Source: Enterococcus haemoperoxidus ATCC BAA-382
GTDB lineage: Bacteria > Bacillota > Bacilli > Lactobacillales > Enterococcaceae
Length of the DNA: 64,000 bases
Assembly (NCBI RefSeq): GCF_000407165.1
Contig: NZ_KE136479.1
Location: 1,499,464-1,563,463, forward strand
Direction: 5' to 3'
The translations under genes were made by a program, and so were the position numbers. The notes under the pieces are model-generated. The model searched no databases, was not told the origin of the DNA, and worked only from the letters and a program-made list of their open reading frames with translations. This document shows, in pieces, positions 45,652 to 54,786 of this stretch; position 1 is the stretch's first letter, and every line of letters starts with the position of its first letter.

Positions 45652-47565
45652 GTGAAATTGACAGAAGAGAAAAAATCTATTCTTTCGACAATTCTATGTT
45701 TGATATTTATGATCTTAGGTTTCATTTTTGAAAAAAACGGACTAACCTTTTATCCAATCATTTTTATTTTAGCTATTTTTTTTGGTGGATTTAAGCAAAC
45801 GAAAGACGGGTTAATTGAGACATTGGAAAATAAACATCTAAACGTCGATTTACTAATGGCTTTAGCTGCAGTCGGCGCATGCATCATCGGTAATTGGTTT
45901 GAAGGGGCTATGCTGACATTTATCTTCTGTCTTAGTGGTGCTTTGGAAGAATATACAACAAATAAAAGCAAAAACGAAATCGCTAGTTTGATGAATATGC
46001 AACCAGAAACTGCCCTTTTACTTAATGAGCAAGGGAAAACAATAGAAACAGCTGTCAATGAATTGCAGATTGGGGATTTGATATTGGTTCCTAAAGGAGC
46101 AAGTGTTCCGATAGACGGTACTCTATCAGCTGGCGTTTCAACTATCGATGAAGCTGCAATCACAGGAGAATCAGTTCCAGTTGAAAAAACAAAAAATGAT
46201 CCTTTATTTGGTGGAACGATTAATTTAGGGGATGCAATCACGATGATAGTTACCACCAACAGTGAGAATACTCTTTTCTCTAAAATTATCCGTCTTGTAG
46301 ATGAAGCACAAAATACACCATCAAAAACAGCTAGTTTCATTGAGAAATTAGAAAATCGCTACGTAAAAATCGTTTTAATTGCTATCCCTTTGATGATTTT
46401 AATTCCCTATTTACTTTTTAGTTGGTCATGGAATGAGAGTTTTTATAGAGGCATGGTCTTACTAGTTGTTGCTTCACCATGTGCACTAGTAGCTTCCGCT
46501 ACACCAGCTACTTTAGCTGCTATTTCCAACGGAGCGAGAAATGGTGTCTTATTTAAAGGTGGCGTTTATTTAGAAAACTTAGCCTCATTAAAGGCAATCG
46601 CTTTTGATAAAACAGGAACATTAACACATGGTGCACCTGTTGTTACAGATGCAGTATTTTTAACTAATAAGCAAAAAGCAATCAATAGCCTTGTTGCAAT
46701 GGAGATGCACTCCACCCACCCTTTAGCTCAAGCAATCATTAATCGCTTTAATAACGAAACTACTGTCAGCTACAACCAAATAGACGTTAAAAATATTATC
46801 GGCTTTGGTATGGAAACAATAATTGATACTAGCATTTGGCGTGTTGGAAAAAAATCATTTAATGATCAGATCAAGCTCAACAAAGATATACAAAATAAAA
46901 CTGAGCAATTGCAAAATAATGGAAAAACAGTGATTTACCTCTTTGAAAATCAAGAATTAGTAGCTTATTTTGGATTGCTAGACATCCCTAAGCAAGAAGC
47001 AAAAAGTGTAATTCACTACTTTAAAGAAAATGGGATCCTTACAACAATGATTACGGGCGATCATGACAAAACAGCTGAAACTATTGCAATTGAACTCGAA
47101 ATTGATCAAGTTTATGCAAATTGTTTACCGGAAGATAAAACCCTTCTGATCAAAGAACAAAAAGAAAAATACGGCATAAATGCAATGGTTGGTGATGGTA
47201 TCAATGACGCTCCAGCTTTAGCAAACGCAGCGATTGGTGTTGCCATGGGGGAAGGAACTGATATTGCGATGGATGTAGCTGATATGGTACTTATGCAAAA
47301 CGACTTGGAAAAATTGCAAATGAGTCATCAACTTTCAAAAAAATTAAAACGGATTGTTACTCAAAATATTGTCTTTTCATCTGGAATTATCCTTTTATTG
47401 GTCTTATCGAACTTTTTCCAAATTATTAATTTACCTCTGGGAGTTATAGGACATGAAGGTAGTACAATTCTTGTTATTTTAAATGGATTAAGGATGTTAA
47501 AAACAATTCCTCTAGAGAAACCTTCTAAAATAAAGTATCCATCACAAACAGCAAAGCTTGTTTAA
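45652..47565 (+). CDS. P1B-4-type heavy-metal (probable Fe2+/Co2+) exporting ATPase
   Basis: 637 aa. No N-terminal metal-binding domain. The actuator TGES is in AAITGESVPVEK near residue 170; the ion motif is SPC in VASPCALVASATPA near 280; phosphorylation loop DKTGTLTHG near 323; nucleotide His-Pro HSTHPLAQA near 358; hinge VGDGINDAPALANA near 515; and HEGST in TM8 near 604. SPC with HEG(G/S)T defines the P1B-4 class (CoaT, PfeT, FrvA), whose Gram-positive members export ferrous iron. The start is GTG 45652 with AAGGAG 8 bp away. A Fur box upstream links it to iron. Confidence 0.88.
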   Translation: MKLTEEKKSILSTILCLIFMILGFIFEKNGLTFYPIIFILAIFFGGFKQTKDGLIETLENKHLNVDLLMALAAVGACIIGNWFEGAMLTFIFCLSGALEEYTTNKSKNEIASLMNMQPETALLLNEQGKTIETAVNELQIGDLILVPKGASVPIDGTLSAGVSTIDEAAITGESVPVEKTKNDPLFGGTINLGDAITMIVTTNSENTLFSKIIRLVDEAQNTPSKTASFIEKLENRYVKIVLIAIPLMILIPYLLFSWSWNESFYRGMVLLVVASPCALVASATPATLAAISNGARNGVLFKGGVYLENLASLKAIAFDKTGTLTHGAPVVTDAVFLTNKQKAINSLVAMEMHSTHPLAQAIINRFNNETTVSYNQIDVKNIIGFGMETIIDTSIWRVGKKSFNDQIKLNKDIQNKTEQLQNNGKTVIYLFENQELVAYFGLLDIPKQEAKSVIHYFKENGILTTMITGDHDKTAETIAIELEIDQVYANCLPEDKTLLIKEQKEKYGINAMVGDGINDAPALANAAIGVAMGEGTDIAMDVADMVLMQNDLEKLQMSHQLSKKLKRIVTQNIVFSSGIILLLVLSNFFQIINLPLGVIGHEGSTILVILNGLRMLKTIPLEKPSKIKYPSQTAKLV

Positions 47566-47573
47566 TTGAGAAA

Positions 47574-47619
47574 TAGAGCGCACATCAAAACTAGAAAAAC
47601 AGTTTTGTTTCGCGCTCTA
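47574..47619 (+). terminator. Hairpin after metal ATPase gene
   Basis: TAGAGCGC ... GCGCTCTA with inner AAAACT/AGTTTT pairing; no long T-run. A second GC-rich hairpin (about 47632-47681) precedes the convergent HD gene. Confidence 0.5.
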
Positions 47620-47688
47620 AATCCGAATAAACGGCGAGAAAAAAGCAGCTCCTTCGGAAATAAACGCTTTTGTCTCGGCCTCATTTAA

Positions 47689-48327
47689 CTAATCCCACTC
47701 CTCAAAAAATTCTTCTAAAAAATCTTCCAAGAATTTTTGACGTTTCGCGCCAATTTCTTTAGCATATTTCGTATTTAAACGATCGTTTAGTAAAAGTATT
47801 TTTTCATAGAAATGATTGATGATGGTACTTTCTTCACGATACTCACTTTTTGATTGTAGCGTTCTAGGTTTTATATTAGGATCATAAATTGGATTGCCTT
47901 TATACCCTCCATAATAAATCGTTCGTGTAATACCGATTGCTCCCATAGCATCTAAGCGATCAGCATCTTGGACAATTTGGCCTTCGCTCGTAAGCCTTTC
48001 CGTTGTTCCATTAAGCTGTTGACTGAACGAAAGATTTTTGATTATATGAATGATTTTATCGATTTGAAAAGTAGAAATATTAATTCCATTTAGAAAATCG
48101 TTTAACTGTTGATATGCTCGTTCCGAATCAGAAACAAGTTTTTCATCTATAGTATCATGAAGATACGCTGCAGCTGTAACAATAAAATGATCGCATGTTT
48201 CAGTTTCTGCAATTTTATTTGCTAAACGTACTACCCTATTTATATGATCCATGCCATGACCAGATTTGTCTTTTTCCATTATTGACTGTGTGAAATCTTT
48301 GATTGCTTTCATTTTTTGATGCTCCAT
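47689..48327 (-). CDS. HD-domain phosphohydrolase (YpgQ-like)
   Basis: 212 aa. HD superfamily: GHGMDHINRVVRLANKIA near residue 25, AAYLHDTIDEKL near 54, and QDADRLDAMGAIGI near 119, giving the H...HD...D metal set. Size and the YGGYKGNPIYDP loop match the YpgQ-type pyrophosphohydrolase subfamily. Nucleotide pyrophosphatase activity is suggested by the family only. ATG 48327 follows GGAGGGG; the longer frame is rejected. Confidence 0.85.
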   Translation of the reverse strand: MEHQKMKAIKDFTQSIMEKDKSGHGMDHINRVVRLANKIAETETCDHFIVTAAAYLHDTIDEKLVSDSERAYQQLNDFLNGINISTFQIDKIIHIIKNLSFSQQLNGTTERLTSEGQIVQDADRLDAMGAIGITRTIYYGGYKGNPIYDPNIKPRTLQSKSEYREESTIINHFYEKILLLNDRLNTKYAKEIGAKRQKFLEDFLEEFFEEWD

Positions 48328-48398
48328 AAAACCCCTCCAATTCAGCGAACAACAATGCGGTTGGGACAAGCTTACTCATTTATTTAATAAAAAAATCA

Positions 48399-49022
48399 TT
48401 AACTATTTTTTATTACTAATCCACCAATTACATCAACAACTGATTCACAAGCATTTAAGAATTCTTCTAATTGATCGTAGACATTCTTCCAACGAATAAC
48501 CTCAATCGGATTTTTCTCAAGCGTAAATAAATTTTTCAAAGCATCACTGTATAGTTTATCAGCTTTCCCTTCGATATCACTTACTTCATCAATCATTGCA
48601 TGTAATGTTTTTGAATTCTTGAATTTTGCAAATTCTTTTGTTGCGGTCAAAACACCAGCAGTAGCTTCTACTCCGTATGTGATAAAAACCATGGCGTTAT
48701 CATTCAGTTCTTTTACAACTAAACTACTTAATAAATAAGCAATACTATTGATCGTATCTAATACGTCATCTAATCGTTGAGTAATTTCAACAATGTCTTC
48801 CCGATCAATTGGCGTGATAAAAGAAATATATAATTCACTCATAATTTTTTGAACGATTTTATCTCCTTCACGTTCCAATACGTGAATCTTCTCTGCTTCG
48901 TTCTCCAATTTTTCAAGTGAATAATCAATTGCAATCATTTCTAAAATTTCTGCTGCTTGATGTGCATTTTTTGCTAAATGCTCCAATTCACCAAAATAAT
49001 CAAATTGCTTTTTTCTAGCCAT
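48399..49022 (-). CDS. DUF47/PhoU-like accessory protein of phosphate transport
   Basis: 207 aa all-helical PhoU-like fold of the DUF47 family: EKIHVLEREGDKIVQKIM near residue 43 and TPIDREDIVEITQRLDDVLD near 70. The acidic ExxxD motifs can bind metal clusters. It is 12 bp downstream of the Pit transporter and by family knowledge modulates it. Confidence 0.93.
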   Translation of the reverse strand: MARKKQFDYFGELEHLAKNAHQAAEILEMIAIDYSLEKLENEAEKIHVLEREGDKIVQKIMSELYISFITPIDREDIVEITQRLDDVLDTINSIAYLLSSLVVKELNDNAMVFITYGVEATAGVLTATKEFAKFKNSKTLHAMIDEVSDIEGKADKLYSDALKNLFTLEKNPIEVIRWKNVYDQLEEFLNACESVVDVIGGLVIKNS

Positions 49023-49034
49023 TTTATTCTCTCC

Positions 49035-50048
49035 TTAAAATACTGCTATAAATAGTTTTGCCATTACAAAGGCAATGATTCCACAACCTGGAAATGTTAA
49101 AATCCAAGCAATCAACATGTCTTTTACAATACGCCAATCAACGCTAGAAACACGTTTTGAAGCGCCTACACCCATAATTGCAGTTGTTTTTGTATGTGTA
49201 GTTGAAACAGGAATACCAAAAATAGAAGCGGCAAATAAGCAAATTGCTGTGCTCAAATCAGCAGCAAAACCTTGATACCGTTCTAACTTTACCATATCCA
49301 TGCCGACCGATTTGATGATTCTCATACCACCTACAGACGTTCCAAATCCCATTGTTACAGAGCAAAGAGCCATGACCCAAATAGGAATTATAAATCCCGA
49401 TCCTGATTTTTCTGCTAAATTATTATAATAAAGTCCCAACATAAATACGCCCATAAATTTTTGACCATCCTGAGCACCGTGTAAAAAAGCATTCGCAGCA
49501 GCACCAAATGCTTGTCCGTATGTAAAAACTTTATTCGCGGTTCTTCTGGCTACATTTTTGAAAAGGATTACAATTAGCTTTGTAACAAGAAAACCACCGC
49601 CAAATCCCATGACAGTAGACACCACTAGACCGACAAGGACTTTTGTCCACTCTGTACCATTGACTGCTCCAAGTCCACCTAGAGCCATTGCAGATCCTGT
49701 CAGACCAGCGATTAGCGCATGACTTTCACTTGTTGGAATCCCAAAATACCAAGCAGCTACAGACCAAACCACAATTGAAAACAACGCTGCTGCTAACGCA
49801 ACTTGCGATGCATTTCCTTGTGCATCAAAACTAACGATGTTACTGATCGTTTCAGCTACTTGAGCATTGAAAAAAGTCATTACTAACGCACCCAAAAAGT
49901 TCATCACAACTGCCATCCAAATCGCAACATTTGGTTTTAAAACACGAGTTGAGACAGCGGTTGCAATTGCATTTGGCGCATCTGTCCAACCATTGACAAA
50001 AATAACACCCATTACAAGAGTAACTGTTACAATTAAAGCAATATTCAC
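49035..50048 (-). CDS. pit: PiT-family inorganic phosphate transporter
   Basis: 337 aa, about ten membrane helices. PiT signatures: MGVIFVNGWTDAPNAIATAVSTR at the N-terminus and CLFAASIFGIPVSTTHTKTTAIMGVG near 270, with the repeated GIPTSESHALIAGL in the middle. Proton- or metal-phosphate symport. The start is GTG 50048 with a weak GGTGGTG SD. Upstream of DUF47 in one operon. Confidence 0.94.
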   Translation of the reverse strand: MNIALIVTVTLVMGVIFVNGWTDAPNAIATAVSTRVLKPNVAIWMAVVMNFLGALVMTFFNAQVAETISNIVSFDAQGNASQVALAAALFSIVVWSVAAWYFGIPTSESHALIAGLTGSAMALGGLGAVNGTEWTKVLVGLVVSTVMGFGGGFLVTKLIVILFKNVARRTANKVFTYGQAFGAAANAFLHGAQDGQKFMGVFMLGLYYNNLAEKSGSGFIIPIWVMALCSVTMGFGTSVGGMRIIKSVGMDMVKLERYQGFAADLSTAICLFAASIFGIPVSTTHTKTTAIMGVGASKRVSSVDWRIVKDMLIAWILTFPGCGIIAFVMAKLFIAVF

Positions 50049-50198
50049 ATTGACACCACCATTTCATTTTTCCCCTGTTATGATAGCATATTTTTTATAA
50101 AAAGTATCTATTTTTCCTATTTACCTTATCTACAAATTCATTTTTACATGATGAAATCAATAATTTCACTGTTAAGGAAAAAAACTTGTCATCTTTTA

Positions 50199-50227
50199 TT
50201 GCAATGCCTGTTTGGATTAGGTATAAT
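50199..50227 (+). promoter_or_regulatory. Promoter of rpsT
   Basis: TTGCAA (50199-50204), 17-bp spacer, TATAAT (50222-50227). Confidence 0.85.
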
Positions 50228-50291
50228 GATTAGTGTTGAATTACATATGGATTTTCCTGTGTAAGACCTTAATTTATCGGAGGTGAAAGAA

Positions 50292-50546
50292 ATGCCAAAT
50301 ATTGAATCTGCAATTAAACGTGTACGTACTAACGCTAATAAGAATGTTCAAAATTCATCTCAAAAAAATGCAATGCGTACAGCTATCAAGAAATTTGAAG
50401 ATGCTGTAGCTGCTGGCGCTGACAATGTTGATGCGTTATATACAGAAGCTATTAAAGCTGTTGATATGGCTGAAACAAAAGGATTAATCCATAAAAACAA
50501 AGCTGGCCGTGACAAGTCTCGTCTAAGCAAAAAATTAGCAAAATAA
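50292..50546 (+). CDS. rpsT: 30S ribosomal protein S20
   Basis: 84 aa, basic and helical: [16 protein letters not shown] at the N-terminus, [18 protein letters not shown] in the middle and [18 protein letters not shown] at the end, all typical of S20 (16S binding, 30S assembly). GGAGGTG lies before ATG 50292. An in-frame GTG a little upstream lies in the SD and is rejected. Confidence 0.97.
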   Translation: MPNIESAIKRVRTNANKNVQNSSQKNAMRTAIKKFEDAVAAGADNVDALYTEAIKAVDMAETKGLIHKNKAGRDKSRLSKKLAK

Positions 50547-50555
50547 TGATTTTGT

Positions 50556-50586
50556 AGAAGCTGACCATGTGTTGGCTTCTTTTTTA
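50556..50586 (+). terminator. rpsT terminator
   Basis: AGAAGC ... GCTTCT stem with inner pairs and six T's. Confidence 0.85.
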
Positions 50587-50588
50587 TT

Positions 50589-50627
50589 AAAAAAAACGGG
50601 ATTAAAATCGAAACGATTTTAATCCCG
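50589..50627 (-). terminator. Terminator of holA/small ORF unit
   Basis: Fourteen-bp perfect stem (CGGGATTAAAATCG arm, 3-nt loop) and a run of T's on the minus strand. Confidence 0.95.
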
Positions 50628-50634
50628 TACTCAT

Positions 50635-50709
50635 TCATTTTAGCTGGTCCATTTCAATTTTTTCACAACGAACGCCATTGAAAGTAACTTCAACTATTTT
50701 TTGGATCAT
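50635..50709 (-). CDS. Candidate 24-residue small protein downstream of holA
   Basis: ATG 50709 to TGA 50635: MIQKIVEVTFNGVRCEKIEM plus four more residues. AAGGAA lies 8-9 bp upstream, it starts 13 bp after the holA stop, and the operon terminator follows at once. No family is recognised. It might be a real peptide or only 3' UTR; nothing else supports translation. Confidence 0.35.
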   Translation of the reverse strand: MIQKIVEVTFNGVRCEKIEMDQLK

Positions 50710-50722
50710 TCGCAAAAATTCC

Positions 50723-51754
50723 TTATCTGTTCACTTGTTCAGATAGTTTGAGAATAAATAATTCAAAAAGTAGCTCCTTGTCCATCTTACCTGTTTTCAT
50801 TTTAAAATCATTCTCTACTAATTCATCATAAATTGCTTCCAAACGATCCAGCTCAAATCGTCTAACTTGTTGCAAAGCTAGTTTTACACGATACGGATGA
50901 ATCTTCAATGTTTCAGCAATATTTGCTTGCTGATAGCCTAATTTGGCAAGGATTTTTGTTTGTAAAAATAAACGAATTTGATTTAACAAAATCGCATTCA
51001 ATTTAATCGTTTCTTCACCTTGGAGTAGTAGGTCTTCATATAATTGAATTGCTTTTTCACCATTGCCAGATAAAACATCATTAGTCAAATCAAATACATT
51101 ATGTTCTAATGATTTCGGTACAAGTTCTTTGACCGCATTTAGTGAGATAATTTTGTTGTCAGAAGAATACAAAAATAGTTTTTGTAGTTCCCCCATCACT
51201 TTTGATAAATTCAAATCCGTTAATTGTAACAATAAATCAAATGCTTCTGGGCGAATCTCATACCCTTCACTTTGAATCGTCTGTTCCACATATTGTCTTA
51301 CTTCACGTTCCCCCATTGGATTAACATCAATGACTTCAGCTTGTTTTTTTATAGCTTTGGTTACCTTTTTTCGTTCATCTAATTTTTCAACATTTGCAAT
51401 AAATACTAAAATTGTCGTCGGTGATGGTTGCTCTAAATAATTTAATAAACTATCAATATCATGGTCCAATCCATTCGTTTTTCTTTCTGCCGTTAGAAAA
51501 TAAGGATTTTCTATAAAAACTAACCGATAATCCCCAAAAAAAGGAATTGTTTCTGCTTCTTCCATTGCTACAGATAGTGGCGTTTCTTCCATATCAAAAG
51601 AAGAATAATTAAATTGATCATCTTCTGTTTTTATCAATTGACTCATCAATTCTGTTTTAAATAGTTCGCCTAAATATCCTTCTGTTCCTTGAATTAAATA
51701 AACAGAAGCAAAGTGTTGCTGCCTCAATTGTTTTAATGCCTCTTGTAAGTTCAT
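50723..51754 (-). CDS. holA: DNA polymerase III subunit delta
   Basis: 343 aa clamp-loader subunit that opens the beta ring. SVYLIQGTEGYLGELFKTEL at residues ~14-33 replaces a P-loop, and FFGDYRLVFIENPYFLT near 70 belongs to the AAA-like domain. The C-terminal helical collar (LNAILLNQIRLFLQTKIL) follows. ATG 51754 has GAGGG; the longer frame to 51787 does not. It is 49 bp downstream of comEC on the same strand, a conserved Firmicute order. Confidence 0.93.
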   Translation of the reverse strand: MNLQEALKQLRQQHFASVYLIQGTEGYLGELFKTELMSQLIKTEDDQFNYSSFDMEETPLSVAMEEAETIPFFGDYRLVFIENPYFLTAERKTNGLDHDIDSLLNYLEQPSPTTILVFIANVEKLDERKKVTKAIKKQAEVIDVNPMGEREVRQYVEQTIQSEGYEIRPEAFDLLLQLTDLNLSKVMGELQKLFLYSSDNKIISLNAVKELVPKSLEHNVFDLTNDVLSGNGEKAIQLYEDLLLQGEETIKLNAILLNQIRLFLQTKILAKLGYQQANIAETLKIHPYRVKLALQQVRRFELDRLEAIYDELVENDFKMKTGKMDKELLFELFILKLSEQVNR

Positions 51755-51803
51755 AAATTCCCTCATTTCTCTTTTCCATCCTATCATGGCACTTCAAGAA
51801 ATG

Positions 51804-54146
51804 CTAGTCTTCTTCCATGATTATTTTAGCTCGAGACATTTTTGAAAATGGTGTCCATTCATAATAAATCATTCCATTTTTATCTGTTTGAAATTGAGTT
51901 ACCCCATCTTGTTTTAAGGTAGTTACTGTTTCTTCATGTGGATGATTGAATCGATTATTACGCCCACAAGAAATGATACCATCTGTCGGAGCAATCGTTT
52001 GAATAAATAAAGAATCAGATGACGTTTTGCTCCCATGATGACCTACTTTTAATACATCTACTTTCAATGTTGGAAATTGTTTTATCATTTGTTGTTCCCC
52101 TTCTTTTTCCAAATCACCTGTAAATAAAAAGCTACGGCCGGATACCTTCGTATAAACCACCATTGAATCTTTATTTTCACCCGTTCCTGGAACAATTGGA
52201 GCAAGTATTTTTAAAGAAATCGAACGACTGATCGATGCGCCAGCTAAGATTGGATAGCTTCTTGTTCCCTTGAGTTTTAATCGCTCTAGTATCTGTCGAA
52301 AAGCAGGTTTGTTTTCTGTCCCTACAGGGAAATAAAGTGAACGAATCGGAATTTTTTCATTGAGTGCAAGCAAATCACCGCAGTGATCCATATCTCCATG
52401 ACTAATCAAAACTTTGTCAAGATACTTTACCCCTTTACTTTTCAAATAAGGAATCACCGAATAATCAGCATTCGCTGTTTGCTTTGTTTTAACAGCCCAT
52501 TTTTCTTTTTCAAAATTAACCTTTCCACCCGTATCAATCAAAATATTTTCTTGATGAAATGGCGTTTGAATAAAGATACTGTCTCCTTGTCCAACATCGA
52601 TAAAAGCAATCGTCCCCTTAGGAGAAAAATACTTATTGTTCATCAACAACAATAGCCCTGCTCCTATTAAATAGGCTTTTTTTGAACGTATATATATCAA
52701 GTGAAGGAAGAAGAAAAGGAAAATACAAATCAACAGAAAAAGCACTGGTGAAAATGCTCCCGTAATCAATGTAAGCGTGCTGTAACGACTTAGCCATTCA
52801 AAAACAGATTGTTGAATCACAAAATACAATTCTAAACCATCAATCCATAACTTGATTTTGCAGACAAATGAACTTAACAAACTAATGGTTAACATCGGCA
52901 AGATTGCTTTTTCAAAAATTGGTAATAATAAAAAGGTAAAAAGACTACTTGTTAACTGCCATTCAAAAAATGTTAGCCCTATCAAAGGAATCATCGTAAT
53001 GTTTAACAACAGAGAAAAACAATACATCTGAATATAATGATTCTTTATTCTTGCTACAATAGGATGCACATATAAAATAAAAAAAGATAAACCGTAACTT
53101 AACTGGCCACCTGCAGAAAATAATAAATACGGTTGAAAAATCAAGCTGACCATTAATGACACACTCCAACAATCTAACCCAGATAAACACCATTTAAATT
53201 TGCGATTTGTAAGTGAAATCATACTTTGCATCAACGCACGAACAACACTGATGGAAAAGCCAGTTAATCCTGCGTAAGCAATTGAAAACAATAGCTGCAT
53301 CCAAAATAGCCTTTCGCTGGTGATCCCACATCGTAAAAATAAATACCTAAAGCATCCAACAAAAAATGTCACATGCATTCCAGATAAACTAAATAAATGA
53401 AGAATACCTAAATTTGCTAACATGCCTTCTTTTTGAGAAAACTCACTAGATTTAAACCCAAAAATCAACGTTTTAAGATGCATTGCTGTTTCTTTCAAAA
53501 ATGTATCGTCACAGTAATCAATAGCTTTTTTTCTGTAACGACTTAACCAGGCTAAACCATCATAAAGTTTTGAACTTTCAGTTTCAATTTTATAGATACT
53601 ACTAATCGATAATGTTTGATATATTCCATTTTCTTTTAAATACTTTCGATAATCAAACCCATTGAGATTGGTTTGTGCTAATGGTGTTTCAAATTCACCT
53701 GATAGTTTAATTTTTATTGGTCGAGTCTCTTTTTGCCAGCTTAGTTTTTCCTGTTCAGATGTAAGTCGATAAAAGGCCACTACTTTACGTTTTTCTTTTT
53801 TTAGTGTAAAGAAACTTCCCTCTAATTGAAGACGATCACCATCGATTTTAAATTTATCAGGTAATACAGATAAGTGTCCTTTCATTTCAGTTGCTTCTGG
53901 AAGCTTTTCTTGTTGTTCTTTATCTATGGTTTTAAAGCAAGAAATCGTCAGAATGAATATACACAAAAAACTAATGCTGATAATCGCCTTGTTTCCCGTC
54001 CAAAGAACTCGACTAATAAAATAAAACCAAATAGTACCTGTTAGAATGCTTGGTTCTAAAACTAAAAAAACTGTTCCTATAGCTAATAATACTGGAAAAA
54101 TCCAGTAATTATTGATCTGTTTGAGGTGCTTCTTCCACTGAAGCAG
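51804..54146 (-). CDS. comEC: Competence DNA channel ComEC, apparent CTG start
   Basis: 780 aa if started at CTG 54146. The in-frame segment upstream of the first TTG (53966) encodes two typical ComEC N-terminal helices (NYWIFPVLLAIGTVFLVLEP and KAIISISFLCIFILTISCF), so a start at 53966 would truncate the DUF4131 domain. Between the preceding in-frame stop (TAG) and 53966 there is no ATG, GTG or TTG; CTG 54146 has AGGGG 9 bp away. The Competence domain spans ~210-480 (LFSLSGMHVTFFVG) and the C-terminal MBL-like domain has ISHGDMDHCGDLL and GHHGSKTSSD. It transports one DNA strand into the cytosol. It overlaps comEB. Confidence 0.88.
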   Translation of the reverse strand: MLQWKKHLKQINNYWIFPVLLAIGTVFLVLEPSILTGTIWFYFISRVLWTGNKAIISISFLCIFILTISCFKTIDKEQQEKLPEATEMKGHLSVLPDKFKIDGDRLQLEGSFFTLKKEKRKVVAFYRLTSEQEKLSWQKETRPIKIKLSGEFETPLAQTNLNGFDYRKYLKENGIYQTLSISSIYKIETESSKLYDGLAWLSRYRKKAIDYCDDTFLKETAMHLKTLIFGFKSSEFSQKEGMLANLGILHLFSLSGMHVTFFVGCFRYLFLRCGITSERLFWMQLLFSIAYAGLTGFSISVVRALMQSMISLTNRKFKWCLSGLDCWSVSLMVSLIFQPYLLFSAGGQLSYGLSFFILYVHPIVARIKNHYIQMYCFSLLLNITMIPLIGLTFFEWQLTSSLFTFLLLPIFEKAILPMLTISLLSSFVCKIKLWIDGLELYFVIQQSVFEWLSRYSTLTLITGAFSPVLFLLICIFLFFFLHLIYIRSKKAYLIGAGLLLLMNNKYFSPKGTIAFIDVGQGDSIFIQTPFHQENILIDTGGKVNFEKEKWAVKTKQTANADYSVIPYLKSKGVKYLDKVLISHGDMDHCGDLLALNEKIPIRSLYFPVGTENKPAFRQILERLKLKGTRSYPILAGASISRSISLKILAPIVPGTGENKDSMVVYTKVSGRSFLFTGDLEKEGEQQMIKQFPTLKVDVLKVGHHGSKTSSDSLFIQTIAPTDGIISCGRNNRFNHPHEETVTTLKQDGVTQFQTDKNGMIYYEWTPFSKMSRAKIIMEED

Positions 54147-54618
54147 TCTCTTCTTCCCCTAATTGTAATTCAGCAAAGTATTTCTTTGATAGTGTGACTT
54201 GATCTACAGTTGCGCCAACTTGCTTGATCAAAGCCATAGCATATTCGTTATTCCGATAATCTTTTAGATAATGTATTTTTTTGATTCCTGCTTGTAAGAT
54301 CATCTTAGTGCATTGCAAACATGGAAAATGGGTCACATAAATTTCAGCACCTTCCGTCGGAATACCAAACTTAGCACACTGTAAGATGGCATTCATTTCA
54401 GCATGGATCGTTCGAACACAGTGACCGTCGACCATATAACAACCGTCATCAATACAATGAACATCTCCGCTAACTGATCCATTATAACCACCAGCAATGA
54501 TGCGTTTGTCTCTAACTACCGTTGCACCAACTTCTAGACGAGTACAAGTACTTCTTAATGATAATAATACACTTTGTGCCATAAAATATTGATCCCAAGG
54601 AATTCGTTCTAATGTCAT
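54109..54618 (-). CDS. comEB: ComE operon protein 2, dCMP deaminase-like
   Basis: 169 aa zinc deaminase. RTIHAEMNAILQCAK near residue 70 and THFPCLQCTKMIL near 95 supply the Zn ligands; STCTRLEVGATVVRDKRI is the family opening. dCMP to dUMP activity is assigned by family; in B. subtilis comEB is not required for transformation. ATG 54618 has AAGGAGCA; a longer frame to 54675 has no SD. Its 3' end overlaps the proposed comEC start by 38 bp. Confidence 0.92.
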   Translation of the reverse strand: MTLERIPWDQYFMAQSVLLSLRSTCTRLEVGATVVRDKRIIAGGYNGSVSGDVHCIDDGCYMVDGHCVRTIHAEMNAILQCAKFGIPTEGAEIYVTHFPCLQCTKMILQAGIKKIHYLKDYRNNEYAMALIKQVGATVDQVTLSKKYFAELQLGEEETASVEEAPQTDQ

Positions 54619-54786
54619 ATTCTGCTCCTTTTTTTGTAAGTATTTATTGTAAAAACTGTTTTTGCTGATTTTCAAATTATTAATAGGATATACAAATAGT
54701 AAATTATAGAAAAAGTCTCGTCAAGAACCTGCATAAGATATTTGTAAAATAGTTAGACTTCCATCCCTTTAGCTCAAGTAATATGT

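Noticed and set aside
47632-47681. Hairpin GGCGAGAAAAAAGC ... GCTTTTGTCTCGGCC as a regulatory RNA
   Set aside because: It fits a terminator of the convergent HD gene region; nothing suggests an independent RNA.
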